Shown: piece by piece, positions 6,592-12,255 of the stretch
Numbering within the stretch: the stretch's first letter is position 1
Layout of the letters: every line of letters starts with the position of its first letter
Position numbers and translations under genes: made by a program
Origin: Clostridia bacterium
Lineage (GTDB): Bacteria; Bacillota_A; Clostridia; Oscillospirales; Acutalibacteraceae
DNA length: 12,989 bases
Assembly: GCA_017547865.1 (NCBI GenBank)
Contig: JAFYOA010000287.1
Coordinates: 1-12,989, forward strand
Direction: 5' to 3'
The notes under the pieces: generated by a model
What the model was told of the DNA's origin: nothing
Database searches by the model: none
Seen by the model: only the letters and a program-made list of their open reading frames with translations

Positions 6592-7485
6592 TTATTCTGC
6601 GGTGTCCTGCAGGATCTGCCGTACGGTGTTCAGTGCCATGGCGGTGAATTCCGGATAGCTGTGGACGTAATAGGGGATGATGAGAAGTGCCTGGTGCAGG
6701 GCATAGGCTCGGGCACGCTGCCAGTAAGCTTCATCGTAAGAGAGCAGCGAGCGGAATTCCGCACGGCCCGCAGGGCCAAACACCGTCCACGCGGGGGTCA
6801 GGTCCATGGCCGGGTCGCCGGCGCCTACGCTGCCGAAATCAAGAATGGCCTGCAGGCGGCCGTTTTCCTGCAGAATATTGGTTTTGAGAAGATCGGCGTG
6901 AATAAACCGGCGCTGCCCATCCCACACGGGAATGTGCATGGCCTCTTCCCACAGCGCGCACACGGCTGTTTCTTCGGCGGGTTCGGTGTAGAACGGCCGG
7001 CATTCTTCTATGGCCTGTTTGGTTTCTTCGTACAGAACGGCAAGCGGCTTTCTGCCGGCGCGGGGCGCTTCTTCCGGCACGGGCAGGGCGTGGAGTGTGT
7101 TCACAAAAGCGGCCAGTTCCCGGGCGAGGGAAATCTCTTCGTCGGTCGTCATTTCGCCGCAGGGGGTGCCGGGAATCCAATCAAACACAGCCCACACGCA
7201 GGGGTATGTTTCGGTGGGGGCGCCCACAAACAGCGGGGCGGGGAAGCGCACCTCAAACTGTGGCTGCAGATGGTTGATCCACCGGATCTCTTTTTCCAGT
7301 GTTTTGTCGCCGGGCATACGGGGCAGGCGCAGCAGCTTGTCTTCGCCCAGGCGGTAAATGTGGTTCATGGTGCCGCCATAGTCTTTTTCAGAGAGCGGCA
7401 GGGCGGCGTACTGCGGGCACTGGGCAGCCAGCAGCGCCTGTATCGTTTCGCGGGAGAGAGTCAGTTCTCCTTCATGCATTTTCAT
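6592..7485 (-). CDS. APH-family small-molecule kinase (phosphotransferase)
   Basis: A 297-residue cytoplasmic protein of the aminoglycoside phosphotransferase/choline kinase-like family, which transfers phosphate from ATP to a hydroxyl group of a small molecule. The catalytic loop HADLLKTN has H196, D198 and N203. The metal-binding DFG is at 216-218, followed by the typical GAGDPAMDL (221-229). The N-lobe has 'YGGTMNHIYRLG' (36-47, glycine-rich loop), 'LLRLPR' (51-56) and the helix Glu in 'LEKEIRW' (63-69), most like macrolide phosphotransferase-type members. Length is normal. ATG 7485 is preceded by GGAGG with 6-base spacing; the longer frame to 7563 passes over the promoter and is rejected. 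It diverges from the UroD-like gene. Resistance is one possible role, but a metabolic kinase for an amino sugar, thiosugar or alcohol is equally compatible with this location. Confidence 0.85.
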   Translation of the reverse strand: MKMHEGELTLSRETIQALLAAQCPQYAALPLSEKDYGGTMNHIYRLGEDKLLRLPRMPGDKTLEKEIRWINHLQPQFEVRFPAPLFVGAPTETYPCVWAVFDWIPGTPCGEMTTDEEISLARELAAFVNTLHALPVPEEAPRAGRKPLAVLYEETKQAIEECRPFYTEPAEETAVCALWEEAMHIPVWDGQRRFIHADLLKTNILQENGRLQAILDFGSVGAGDPAMDLTPAWTVFGPAGRAEFRSLLSYDEAYWQRARAYALHQALLIIPYYVHSYPEFTAMALNTVRQILQDTAE

Positions 7486-7511
7486 GGAGTACCTCCGTGG
7501 TGGTTTTCTCC

Positions 7512-7540
7512 ATTGTAGCATACCTGCGCAGAGAAGTGAA
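7512..7540 (-). promoter_or_regulatory. Promoter of the APH-family gene (TTCACT-17-TACAAT)
   Basis: On the minus strand TTCACT (7535-7540) and TACAAT (7512-7517) are 17 bases apart, with an extended -10 TGC just upstream of TACAAT. Its -35 differs from the TTGC type of the neighbouring metabolic genes. Confidence 0.6.
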
Positions 7541-7543
7541 GCG

Positions 7544-7559
7544 GAAACGCAAAGTTGCG
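7544..7559. promoter_or_regulatory. Palindrome CGCAAAGTTGCG between divergent promoters
   Basis: CGCAA-AG-TTGCG (7548-7559) is a 5-bp inverted repeat between the kinase and UroD-like promoters. The overlapping GAAACGCAA (7544-7552) is the exact reverse complement of TTGCGTTTC (4402-4410) in the GRE2 promoter. It is a candidate operator shared with GRE2. Confidence 0.4.
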
Positions 7560-7577
7560 GCAAATCTGAAAAAACAA

Positions 7578-7606
7578 TTGCGCCCGGTGTTTTTTTCTGT
7601 TATAGT
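7578..7606 (+). promoter_or_regulatory. Promoter of the UroD-like gene (TTGCGC-17-TATAGT)
   Basis: TTGCGC (7578-7583) and TATAGT (7601-7606) are 17 bases apart; CCAAAAAGGAG follows so that -10 to AGGAG spacing equals that of GRE2. The -35 hexamer is identical to the GRE2 one. AAACAATTGCGC over the -35 also resembles the AAACGnTTGC element at the GRE1 and glycosidase-like promoters. Confidence 0.65.
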
Positions 7607-7636
7607 GAACATAGAATCCAAAAAGGAGCTGTTGTT

Positions 7637-8695
7637 ATGAATTCCTGGGAACGCATTAAGCGTATGTACGAACATAAAGAAGCCGACCGCATTCCGATCA
7701 TCGATGAGCCGTGGGCGGGTACCATTCGCCGCTGGCACCGCGAGGGTATGCCCGCCGGTGTGGATTGGACGGATTATTTTGATGCCGACAAAGTGGCGGT
7801 GATCAACATTGATATTACGCCCCGCCTGCCGGTGAAACGCCTGGAAGAGACCGACCGCTATTACATCGAAACCTCCAAATGGGGCGTGACGATGAAGCAC
7901 TTCAAAGAAGAAGACTCTACCCCGGAGTTTTTGGATTTTACCATTACCACCCCGGAGACCTGGGCCGCCGCCAAAGAGCAGATGACCCTGGAAGACGACC
8001 GTATTCCGTGGGATGAACTGAAGGCCAACTACGCCAAATGGCGCGCGGAAGGTCGCTGGATCCGCGCGGTGTTCTGGTTCGGCTTTGACGTGACCCACTC
8101 CTGGATGATGGGCACCGAAAATACGCTGATCGCCATGATGGAAGAGCCGGAGTTTGTGCAGGATATTTTTGATACCTACCTCAACCGCTGCGAGATCCTC
8201 TATTCCCGTATGTGGGATGCCGGTTATAAATTTGATGAATTGTTCTGGTACGATGACATGGGATACAAGGGCACCACGTTTTTCTCCCCGGCCATGTACC
8301 GGGAAATGGTGCAGCCTTTCCACAAGCGGGCGGTGGATTGGGCCCACAACCACGGCATTGTGGCGCAGCTGCATTCCTGCGGCGATGTGATGACCCTGCT
8401 GCCGGATATTCTGGCCACCGGCGTGGACTGCCTGAACCCGCTGGAAGTAAAGGCAGGTATGGATGCGCTGTACATTAAAAAGACCTACGGCGACCGCCTG
8501 ACCCTGCGCGGCGGCATCAATGCCGTGAAGTGGAACGACACCGAAGCGATCCTGGAAGAGATTCGGGAAAAAGTGCCGGTGCTGAAAGAAAACGGCGGCT
8601 TTATCTTCTCTTCCGATCATTCCATTCCCAACAGCGTTTCGCTGGAAAACATGAAAGCCATTGTGGCGGAAGTGAAGCGGCTGGGAAAATACTAA
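7637..8695 (+). CDS. Uroporphyrinogen decarboxylase / MtaA-like protein
   Basis: A 352-residue TIM-barrel protein of the URO-D superfamily. Heme-type HemE is unlikely; the branch resembles MtaA-like corrinoid methyltransferases and many uncharacterised clostridial paralogues. Metal ligands His-x-Cys are visible as H246 and C248 in LHSCGDV. The third ligand, a cysteine in MtaA-type proteins (GC before the IP...ENL segment), is replaced: the equivalent stretch reads FSSDHSIPNSVSLENM (324-339), offering D327 or H328. Further barrel signatures are WYDDMGYKGTTFFSP (204-218) and LRGGINAVKW (290-299). AAAAGGAG with 8-base spacing fixes ATG 7637; the longer frame crosses the divergent promoter. No corrinoid protein or MtaB-type partner is adjacent. 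A methyl transfer or decarboxylation on an intermediate of this locus is possible but inferred only from position and promoter similarity to GRE2. Confidence 0.85.
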   Translation: MNSWERIKRMYEHKEADRIPIIDEPWAGTIRRWHREGMPAGVDWTDYFDADKVAVINIDITPRLPVKRLEETDRYYIETSKWGVTMKHFKEEDSTPEFLDFTITTPETWAAAKEQMTLEDDRIPWDELKANYAKWRAEGRWIRAVFWFGFDVTHSWMMGTENTLIAMMEEPEFVQDIFDTYLNRCEILYSRMWDAGYKFDELFWYDDMGYKGTTFFSPAMYREMVQPFHKRAVDWAHNHGIVAQLHSCGDVMTLLPDILATGVDCLNPLEVKAGMDALYIKKTYGDRLTLRGGINAVKWNDTEAILEEIREKVPVLKENGGFIFSSDHSIPNSVSLENMKAIVAEVKRLGKY

Positions 8696-8703
8696 GCGTA
8701 TCG

Positions 8704-8734
8704 GCGGCTGCTTTGCAAAAGGCGGCCGCTTTTT
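8704..8734 (+). terminator. Terminator of the UroD-like gene
   Basis: GCGGCTGCTT (8704-8713) pairs with AGGCGGCCGC (8720-8729) with two G-T wobbles around TGCAAA, followed by TTTTT. It begins 8 bases after the stop codon and separates the metabolic block from the MATE gene. Confidence 0.85.
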
Positions 8735-8792
8735 CTTGCGTTTGTGTGCAAATATAACCGTTAAGCCAACCGGCAAAGAGGCAACTGGCTTT

Positions 8793-8808
8793 GTAAGTTT
8801 AAACTTAC
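8793..8808. promoter_or_regulatory. Perfect 16-bp palindrome, candidate operator
   Basis: GTAAGTTTAAACTTAC is a perfect palindrome of 16 bp, 45 bases upstream of the MATE -35. Such sites are typical of dimeric TetR or MarR-type regulators that often control efflux pumps. No regulator gene is adjacent, so it would act in trans. Confidence 0.5.
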
Positions 8809-8852
8809 GAAAAAGTTATATTTTTAACATGAGATTTATGTAAACTACCATA

Positions 8853-8881
8853 TTGTCATATAATATGGAATCGTGTATAAT
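8853..8881 (+). promoter_or_regulatory. Strong promoter of the MATE gene (TTGTCA-17-TATAAT)
   Basis: TTGTCA (8853-8858) and a perfect TATAAT (8876-8881) are 17 bases apart in AT-rich DNA. Transcription would start near 8888, giving a leader of about 77 bases. Confidence 0.8.
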
Positions 8882-8900
8882 ACCTATGATTGCGAGTAAT

Positions 8901-8925
8901 TTCGTGGGCGAATGCTGCTCACGAA
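8901..8925 (+). promoter_or_regulatory. Hairpin in the MATE 5' leader
   Basis: TTCGTGGGC (8901-8909) pairs with GCTCACGAA (8917-8925), nine pairs including one G-T, with a 7-base loop GAATGCT. There is no T-tract, so it is not a terminator. It lies in the predicted untranslated leader about 40 bases before the start codon and may stabilise or regulate the mRNA. I do not recognise a known riboswitch. Confidence 0.5.
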
Positions 8926-8964
8926 TAGTAAACTGATTAACTAAACGAAAGACGGAGGAAAAGT

Positions 8965-10386
8965 ATGAGCAAATTCAGCCTGAAGAGCTTGTTCGGTCCG
9001 CAGGATATGACCGTGGGCAACCCCACGAGCGTACTGATCAAGTTCGCCATTCCGCTGCTGATCGGCAACTTTGCCCAGCAGATGTACAACACCGTGGACG
9101 CCATTGTGGTGGGCCATTACATCGGCGATACCGCCCTGGCATCTGTTGGTGCCGCCAACCCCATTCTGAACCTGTTGATGTCCCTGTTTATGGGCGTGGC
9201 CGGCGGTGCCGGTATCATCGTTTCCCAGGCATTCGGTGCCAAAGACCGTGAAAAGCTTTCCCGTGCTGTGGGCAGCATTCTGTTCCTCACCGTGCTGGCC
9301 GGCGTCACCGTTACCGTGCTGGGTATGCTGATTGCCCGCCCCATGCTGATTTTGCTGGATACCCCCGCTGAGATTCTGGGCGAGCATATTCTGGATGGCG
9401 CTTCCGGCTATCTGTTCATCTTCATGGCCGGTTTTATCGGCTGCTCCTTCTATAATATGGGCTCCGGTATCCTCCGCGGTTTGGGCGATGCCATTATGCC
9501 CCTTGTGTACCTGGTGATCTGCTGTGTAATTAACATCGTGCTGGATATCACCTTCGTGGGTGTGTTCGGCATGGGCGTGCCCGGCGTTTCTCTGGCTACC
9601 GTTATTGCTCAGATGGTTTCCGGCGTGCTGTGCATGGTTCGCCTTGGCAAGATGCGCAATGTGCTGGATGTGAAGATGGGCCTGATCGTGAAGCCCGACA
9701 TGAACCTGTGCAAGCACGTTGTCAAGGTCGGTGCACCCTCCGGTCTTACCCAGGCTGTGTTCTCCTGCGCCGGTCTGGTTGTGCAGGCTCTGGCCAACTC
9801 CTTCGGCACCACCTTTATTGCCGCCAACATTGTGATTATGCGTGTGGACGGTTTTGCCATGATGCCCAACTTCTCTCTGGGCGTGGCCATGACCACCTAT
9901 GTGGGTCAGAACATCGGCGCCGGCAACATGAAGCGTGTGAGCGAATCCGCCAAGCACGGTCTTCGCATTTCTCTGAGTATCTGCGGTGTGCTGGTGCTGG
10001 CTCTGGTTCTCTTCGGTGAGGGCCTTGCCCGTATGTTCAGCTCTACCCCCGAAGTGGTGGATCTCTCTGTGCGTATGCTGCGCCTGCTGGCTGTGGGCTA
10101 CCTGGCCGTGGCCGTTACCCAGGTGCTTACCGGCATTATGCGCGGCGCCGGCGATACCGTGACCCCCATGTTCATCTCCATCTTCACCACCGTGGTGCTG
10201 CGTGTGCCGCTGGCCTATCTCATGGCCTTCCTTACCCGCAGCGAAGCCTACCCTGTGGGTCGTCCCGAGGTCATGTTCCTCTCCATGCTGATCTCCTGGG
10301 TGGCCGGTGCGGTGATCACCTGGATTATGTATGCACGCGGCAACTGGAAGAAAAAGTACAAGGCCATTGGCGCTGCCAAAAAATAA
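8965..10386 (+). CDS. MATE-family multidrug/cation exporter
   Basis: A 473-residue integral membrane protein of the MATE family (NorM/DinF-like), a 12-helix Na+ or H+ antiporter exporting organic cations or metabolites. Diagnostic features are the N-terminal 'FAIPLLIGNFAQQMYNTVDAI' segment (27-47), 'ALASVGAANPI' (57-67), 'ILRGLGDAIMPL' (168-179) and its second-half counterpart 'IMRGAGDTVTPMF' (about 392-404), which show the internal duplication. Length is normal and the C-terminus is lysine-rich (cytoplasmic). ATG 8965 has GGAGG six bases upstream. Codon choice differs from its neighbours: arginine is CGT or CGC and no CGG codon is visible, and GGT/TCC/GTT are frequent, as expected of a well-expressed gene. 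It is monocistronic, with its own promoter and terminator. The exported substrate is unknown. Confidence 0.93.
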   Translation: MSKFSLKSLFGPQDMTVGNPTSVLIKFAIPLLIGNFAQQMYNTVDAIVVGHYIGDTALASVGAANPILNLLMSLFMGVAGGAGIIVSQAFGAKDREKLSRAVGSILFLTVLAGVTVTVLGMLIARPMLILLDTPAEILGEHILDGASGYLFIFMAGFIGCSFYNMGSGILRGLGDAIMPLVYLVICCVINIVLDITFVGVFGMGVPGVSLATVIAQMVSGVLCMVRLGKMRNVLDVKMGLIVKPDMNLCKHVVKVGAPSGLTQAVFSCAGLVVQALANSFGTTFIAANIVIMRVDGFAMMPNFSLGVAMTTYVGQNIGAGNMKRVSESAKHGLRISLSICGVLVLALVLFGEGLARMFSSTPEVVDLSVRMLRLLAVGYLAVAVTQVLTGIMRGAGDTVTPMFISIFTTVVLRVPLAYLMAFLTRSEAYPVGRPEVMFLSMLISWVAGAVITWIMYARGNWKKKYKAIGAAKK

Positions 10387-10400
10387 TCAACAAAAACATC

Positions 10401-10434
10401 TTCCCGCTCCTGAAAAATGGGGCGGGAATTTTTT
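10401..10434 (+). terminator. Terminator of the MATE gene
   Basis: TTCCCGCTCC (10401-10410) pairs with GGGGCGGGAA (10419-10428), ten pairs with one wobble, loop TGAAAAAT, then six T residues. Confidence 0.9.
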
Positions 10435-10513
10435 GCGCGGTGTGCTTTGGAAAAACGGTGTTTCGCCTATTTTTTTCGCAGTTCAGGAGGAATTTACCGT
10501 TACCTTTCGCATA

Positions 10514-10543
10514 TTGACAAAAAGTACCGGCCGTTGCTATAAT
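10514..10543 (+). promoter_or_regulatory. Promoter of the 86-residue protein gene (TTGACA-18-TATAAT)
   Basis: Both hexamers are perfect consensus: TTGACA (10514-10519) and TATAAT (10538-10543), 18 bases apart, with an extended -10 TGC before TATAAT. This predicts strong vegetative expression. Confidence 0.85.
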
Positions 10544-10573
10544 CAAATATAGAGAACGAAAGGAGGGATTCCT

Positions 10574-10834
10574 ATGCCGCAGAATGAAGTGCTGCAGCTG
10601 CATGACATTGATGTGCCCACGTTTCTTGCTTTGTTGGAAGAATGCAAGGGTGACGTGTTTTTGATGACACCGGAAGGCGACAAGCTGAACCTGAAGAGCA
10701 AGCTTTGCCAGCTGGTGGGTCTTACACGTTTGATCGAAGGCGGAAAAATCGCCGAAGCGTTTGTAATGTGCGACAACGAGGAAGACGCCAGCCGGTTGTT
10801 CCGGTATAACCTGTACGGAGAAGACAAAAACTGA
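10574..10834 (+). CDS. Conserved small protein of unknown function
   Basis: An 86-residue cytoplasmic protein preceded by AAAGGAGGG at good spacing and a consensus promoter. It resembles a short family I associate with Clostridia (sometimes mislabelled in databases as a polymerase); no function is known to me. Visible features are an N-terminal 'DVPTFLALLEEC' helix (13-24), a beta-rich 'GDVFLMTPEGDKLNLKSKL' (26-44), and 'LIEGGKIAEAFVMCDNEEDASRLFRYNL' toward the end (53-80). Two cysteines, C24 and C45, are well apart; a third, C66, is near the end. There is no membrane segment. The alternating acidic/hydrophobic pattern suggests a small folded alpha/beta domain. It is followed by its own terminator and so is probably monocistronic. 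Confidence 0.8.
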   Translation: MPQNEVLQLHDIDVPTFLALLEECKGDVFLMTPEGDKLNLKSKLCQLVGLTRLIEGGKIAEAFVMCDNEEDASRLFRYNLYGEDKN

Positions 10835-10836
10835 GA

Positions 10837-10876
10837 AAAAGCGCGGAGGGTAAACCTCTTGCGCTTTTGATTTTTA
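10837..10876 (+). terminator. Terminator after the small protein gene
   Basis: AAAAGCGC (10837-10844) pairs with GCGCTTTT (10861-10868), with an inner GAGG/CCTC extension, and a TTTTT run follows at 10871-10875. No convincing promoter follows, so the next gene may depend partly on readthrough or on a weak promoter in the AT-rich stretch 10865-10900. Confidence 0.75.
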
Positions 10877-10907
10877 ATTGATTTGATTTTTAAAAGAAGG
10901 AGGCCGC

Positions 10908-11897
10908 ATGGCCAAAAAGGTTTCCAGACGAAATTACCGCCGCAAGCACCGGCGGTGGACGAAAAAAAGAGTAAAACTGGCAGCGGAGATCCTGGCGATC
11001 GTTGCCTTGTTTGCCGCGGCTGTGTTTGCGCTGCAAAGCACCGGCGAACTGGAAGCGGTGCTGGGCCTGCCGGAAAAGACCCCGGCCCCCACCCCCGCGC
11101 CGGGACAGGCAGAGCTGGATGTGTACTTCCTGGATGTGGGTCAGGCAGATTGCACACTGATCCGGATTCCCGAAGAGGACGGTGGTGTATACACCGTGCT
11201 GGTGGATGCCGGTGACCAGGGAGACGAAACAGCATTGCTGAAAAAGCTGGCGGCGCTGGGTGTGCGGCGTATCGATGCTGCGGTGTTCACCCACCCCCAT
11301 GCGGATCACATCGGCGGGGCGGCAGAGGTACTGCAGGCCATTCCCTGCACGGACATTTACATGCCTCCGGTACCGGCGGAGAAAATTCCCACCACTGCCA
11401 GCTACGAAGATCTGCTGGACACGATGCTGCAGCAGGAACTGCCTTATATGGAGGCGGCCGCGGGAACGGTGATTTATAAAACAGAAAACGCAGCACTCAC
11501 CGTGCTTTCGCCCCAGCGGGGAGATGCCTGGGATGACCTGAACAGCTGGTCGGTGGTGCTGCGGCTGGAATACGGCGAAACGGTGTTTCTTTTTACCGGC
11601 GATGCGGAGGCGGACTGCGAGCGGAAAATGCTGCAATCCGGCCAGAATGTGAACTGCGATGTGCTGAAGGTGGGGCACCATGGCTCCGATTCTTCCTCTG
11701 GCACGGCGTTCCTCAGTGCCTGTTCGCCGCAGCATGCGGTTATTTCCTGCGGTAAGAATAACGACTACGGCCACCCCAGCGAAAGCGTGCTGCAGACCCT
11801 GGCCTGGATGGGAATTGAGGTGCACCGTACCGATACAGAAGGCACTCTGCACGCCCGCAGTGACGGCACGACCGTTACACTGGCGCCTGCGGCGTAA
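10908..11897 (+). CDS. Membrane-anchored ComEC-type metallo-beta-lactamase-fold hydrolase
   Basis: A 329-residue protein whose catalytic domain matches the metallo-beta-lactamase domain of ComEC/Rec2, as a stand-alone gene without the competence channel. Residues 1-22 are highly basic, 23-42 form one membrane helix, and a proline/threonine linker (about 56-66) precedes the domain, so it is anchored with the domain outside. Metal ligands: H129, H131, D133, H134 in THPHADHIGG; D232 in TGDAE; H257/H258 in KVGHHGS; H289 in YGHPSE. 'LDVYFLDVGQADCTLI' (70-85) and 'VLVDAGDQGD' (97-106) are typical of this subgroup. The ATG follows GAAGGAGG by 5 bases. Related extracellular enzymes are thought to act on nucleic acids or phosphodiesters; substrate is not established here. 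Its stop codon touches that of the converging gene. Confidence 0.9.
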   Translation: MAKKVSRRNYRRKHRRWTKKRVKLAAEILAIVALFAAAVFALQSTGELEAVLGLPEKTPAPTPAPGQAELDVYFLDVGQADCTLIRIPEEDGGVYTVLVDAGDQGDETALLKKLAALGVRRIDAAVFTHPHADHIGGAAEVLQAIPCTDIYMPPVPAEKIPTTASYEDLLDTMLQQELPYMEAAAGTVIYKTENAALTVLSPQRGDAWDDLNSWSVVLRLEYGETVFLFTGDAEADCERKMLQSGQNVNCDVLKVGHHGSDSSSGTAFLSACSPQHAVISCGKNNDYGHPSESVLQTLAWMGIEVHRTDTEGTLHARSDGTTVTLAPAA

Positions 11898-12155
11898 TTA
11901 CCACCGGCGGGGCGTGCCCGCGCAGCGGCTGATCTTTTTGGCCGCACGCACTTCTACAAAACAGCCGCATTGGCTGCACATACCGTTTATAAGGCTGTCG
12001 CAGGTTTTGCACTGTGCCAGCCTTTTTTCGTATTCTTCCTGCGGGGTGCGCACATCCTCGCTCAAAGAAGCAATGTATTCATACACATTGGCAAAGTAGG
12101 CGTCTTTGTCTATGTCTTTCAGCAGGCAGCGCCTGCAATATCGTGTGGTTTCCAT
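11898..12155 (-). CDS. DUF6171-like cysteine-rich small protein
   Basis: An 85-residue protein with eight cysteines arranged as probable zinc knuckles: C7-x2-C10 (YCRRC), C49-x2-C52 (QCKTC), C60-x2-C63-x-C65 (MCSQCGC) and C78. 'YCRRCLL' near the start, 'NGMCSQCGCFVEVRAAKK' (57-74) and the 'YFANVYEYIASL' helix (20-31) match what I recall of the DUF6171 family of Firmicutes, function unknown. AAAGGAG precedes ATG 12155 by about 9 bases. Its TAA (11898-11900) abuts the stop of the metallo-beta-lactamase gene with no gap, and no intervening terminator exists. It is transcribed from a promoter in the gap shared with the AGCS gene. Confidence 0.8.
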   Translation of the reverse strand: METTRYCRRCLLKDIDKDAYFANVYEYIASLSEDVRTPQEEYEKRLAQCKTCDSLINGMCSQCGCFVEVRAAKKISRCAGTPRRW

Positions 12156-12177
12156 GGGTCACGCTCCTTTTGGTCTT

Positions 12178-12183
12178 ATTATA
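12178..12183 (-). promoter_or_regulatory. -10 element of the DUF6171-like gene
   Basis: A perfect TATAAT on the minus strand lies about 23 bases before the start codon. The -35 at 17-bp spacing would be TTCCCC, a poor match, so this promoter is only half supported. Confidence 0.45.
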
Positions 12184-12242
12184 CCTGCTTTTCTCTTGCG
12201 GGGGAAGCATACGCAGCGAATTTTGTGCATACAATGCCCAAA

Positions 12243-12246
12243 GGAG
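12243..12246 (+). promoter_or_regulatory. Ribosome binding site deciding the AGCS start
   Basis: GGAG (within AAAGGAG) is 3 bases from the ATG at 12250 but 9 bases from the in-frame ATG at 12256. The later ATG is preferred, removing two residues. Confidence 0.6.
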
Positions 12247-12255
12247 TTGATGGGC

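Larger units (their letters stand above)
8735..8964 (+). other. AT-rich intergenic region upstream of the MATE gene
   Basis: This 230-base stretch is much richer in A/T than its surroundings and shows no convincing reading frame. It holds, in order, TTGCGTTT (8736-8743), an inverted pair AAATATAAC (8750-8758) / GTTATATTT (8815-8823), a perfect 16-bp palindrome, a near-consensus promoter and a leader hairpin. It looks purely regulatory. Confidence 0.7.

Noticed and set aside
7484..7636. 51-residue N-terminal extension of the UroD-like protein
   Set aside because: It would run through the divergent kinase promoter and the gene's own promoter; ATG 7637 with AAAAGGAG fits far better.
8763..8791. 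AAGCCA/TGGCTT inverted repeat in the MATE upstream region
   Set aside because: Only 6 bp with a 17-base loop and an overlapping alternative pairing (CAAAG/CTTTG); too weak to list as a structure.
8750..8823. 9-bp inverted repeat AAATATAAC / GTTATATTT
   Set aside because: It is pure AT-rich sequence with arms 56 bases apart, not centred on the 16-bp palindrome; AAATATAAC also occurs at 4320-4328 as a reversed -10 region, so chance or promoter bias is the simpler explanation.
12230..12235. TACAAT with upstream TG as a possible AGCS promoter
   Set aside because: Transcription would start within or after the ribosome binding site at 12241-12246, and no -35 is visible at proper spacing.
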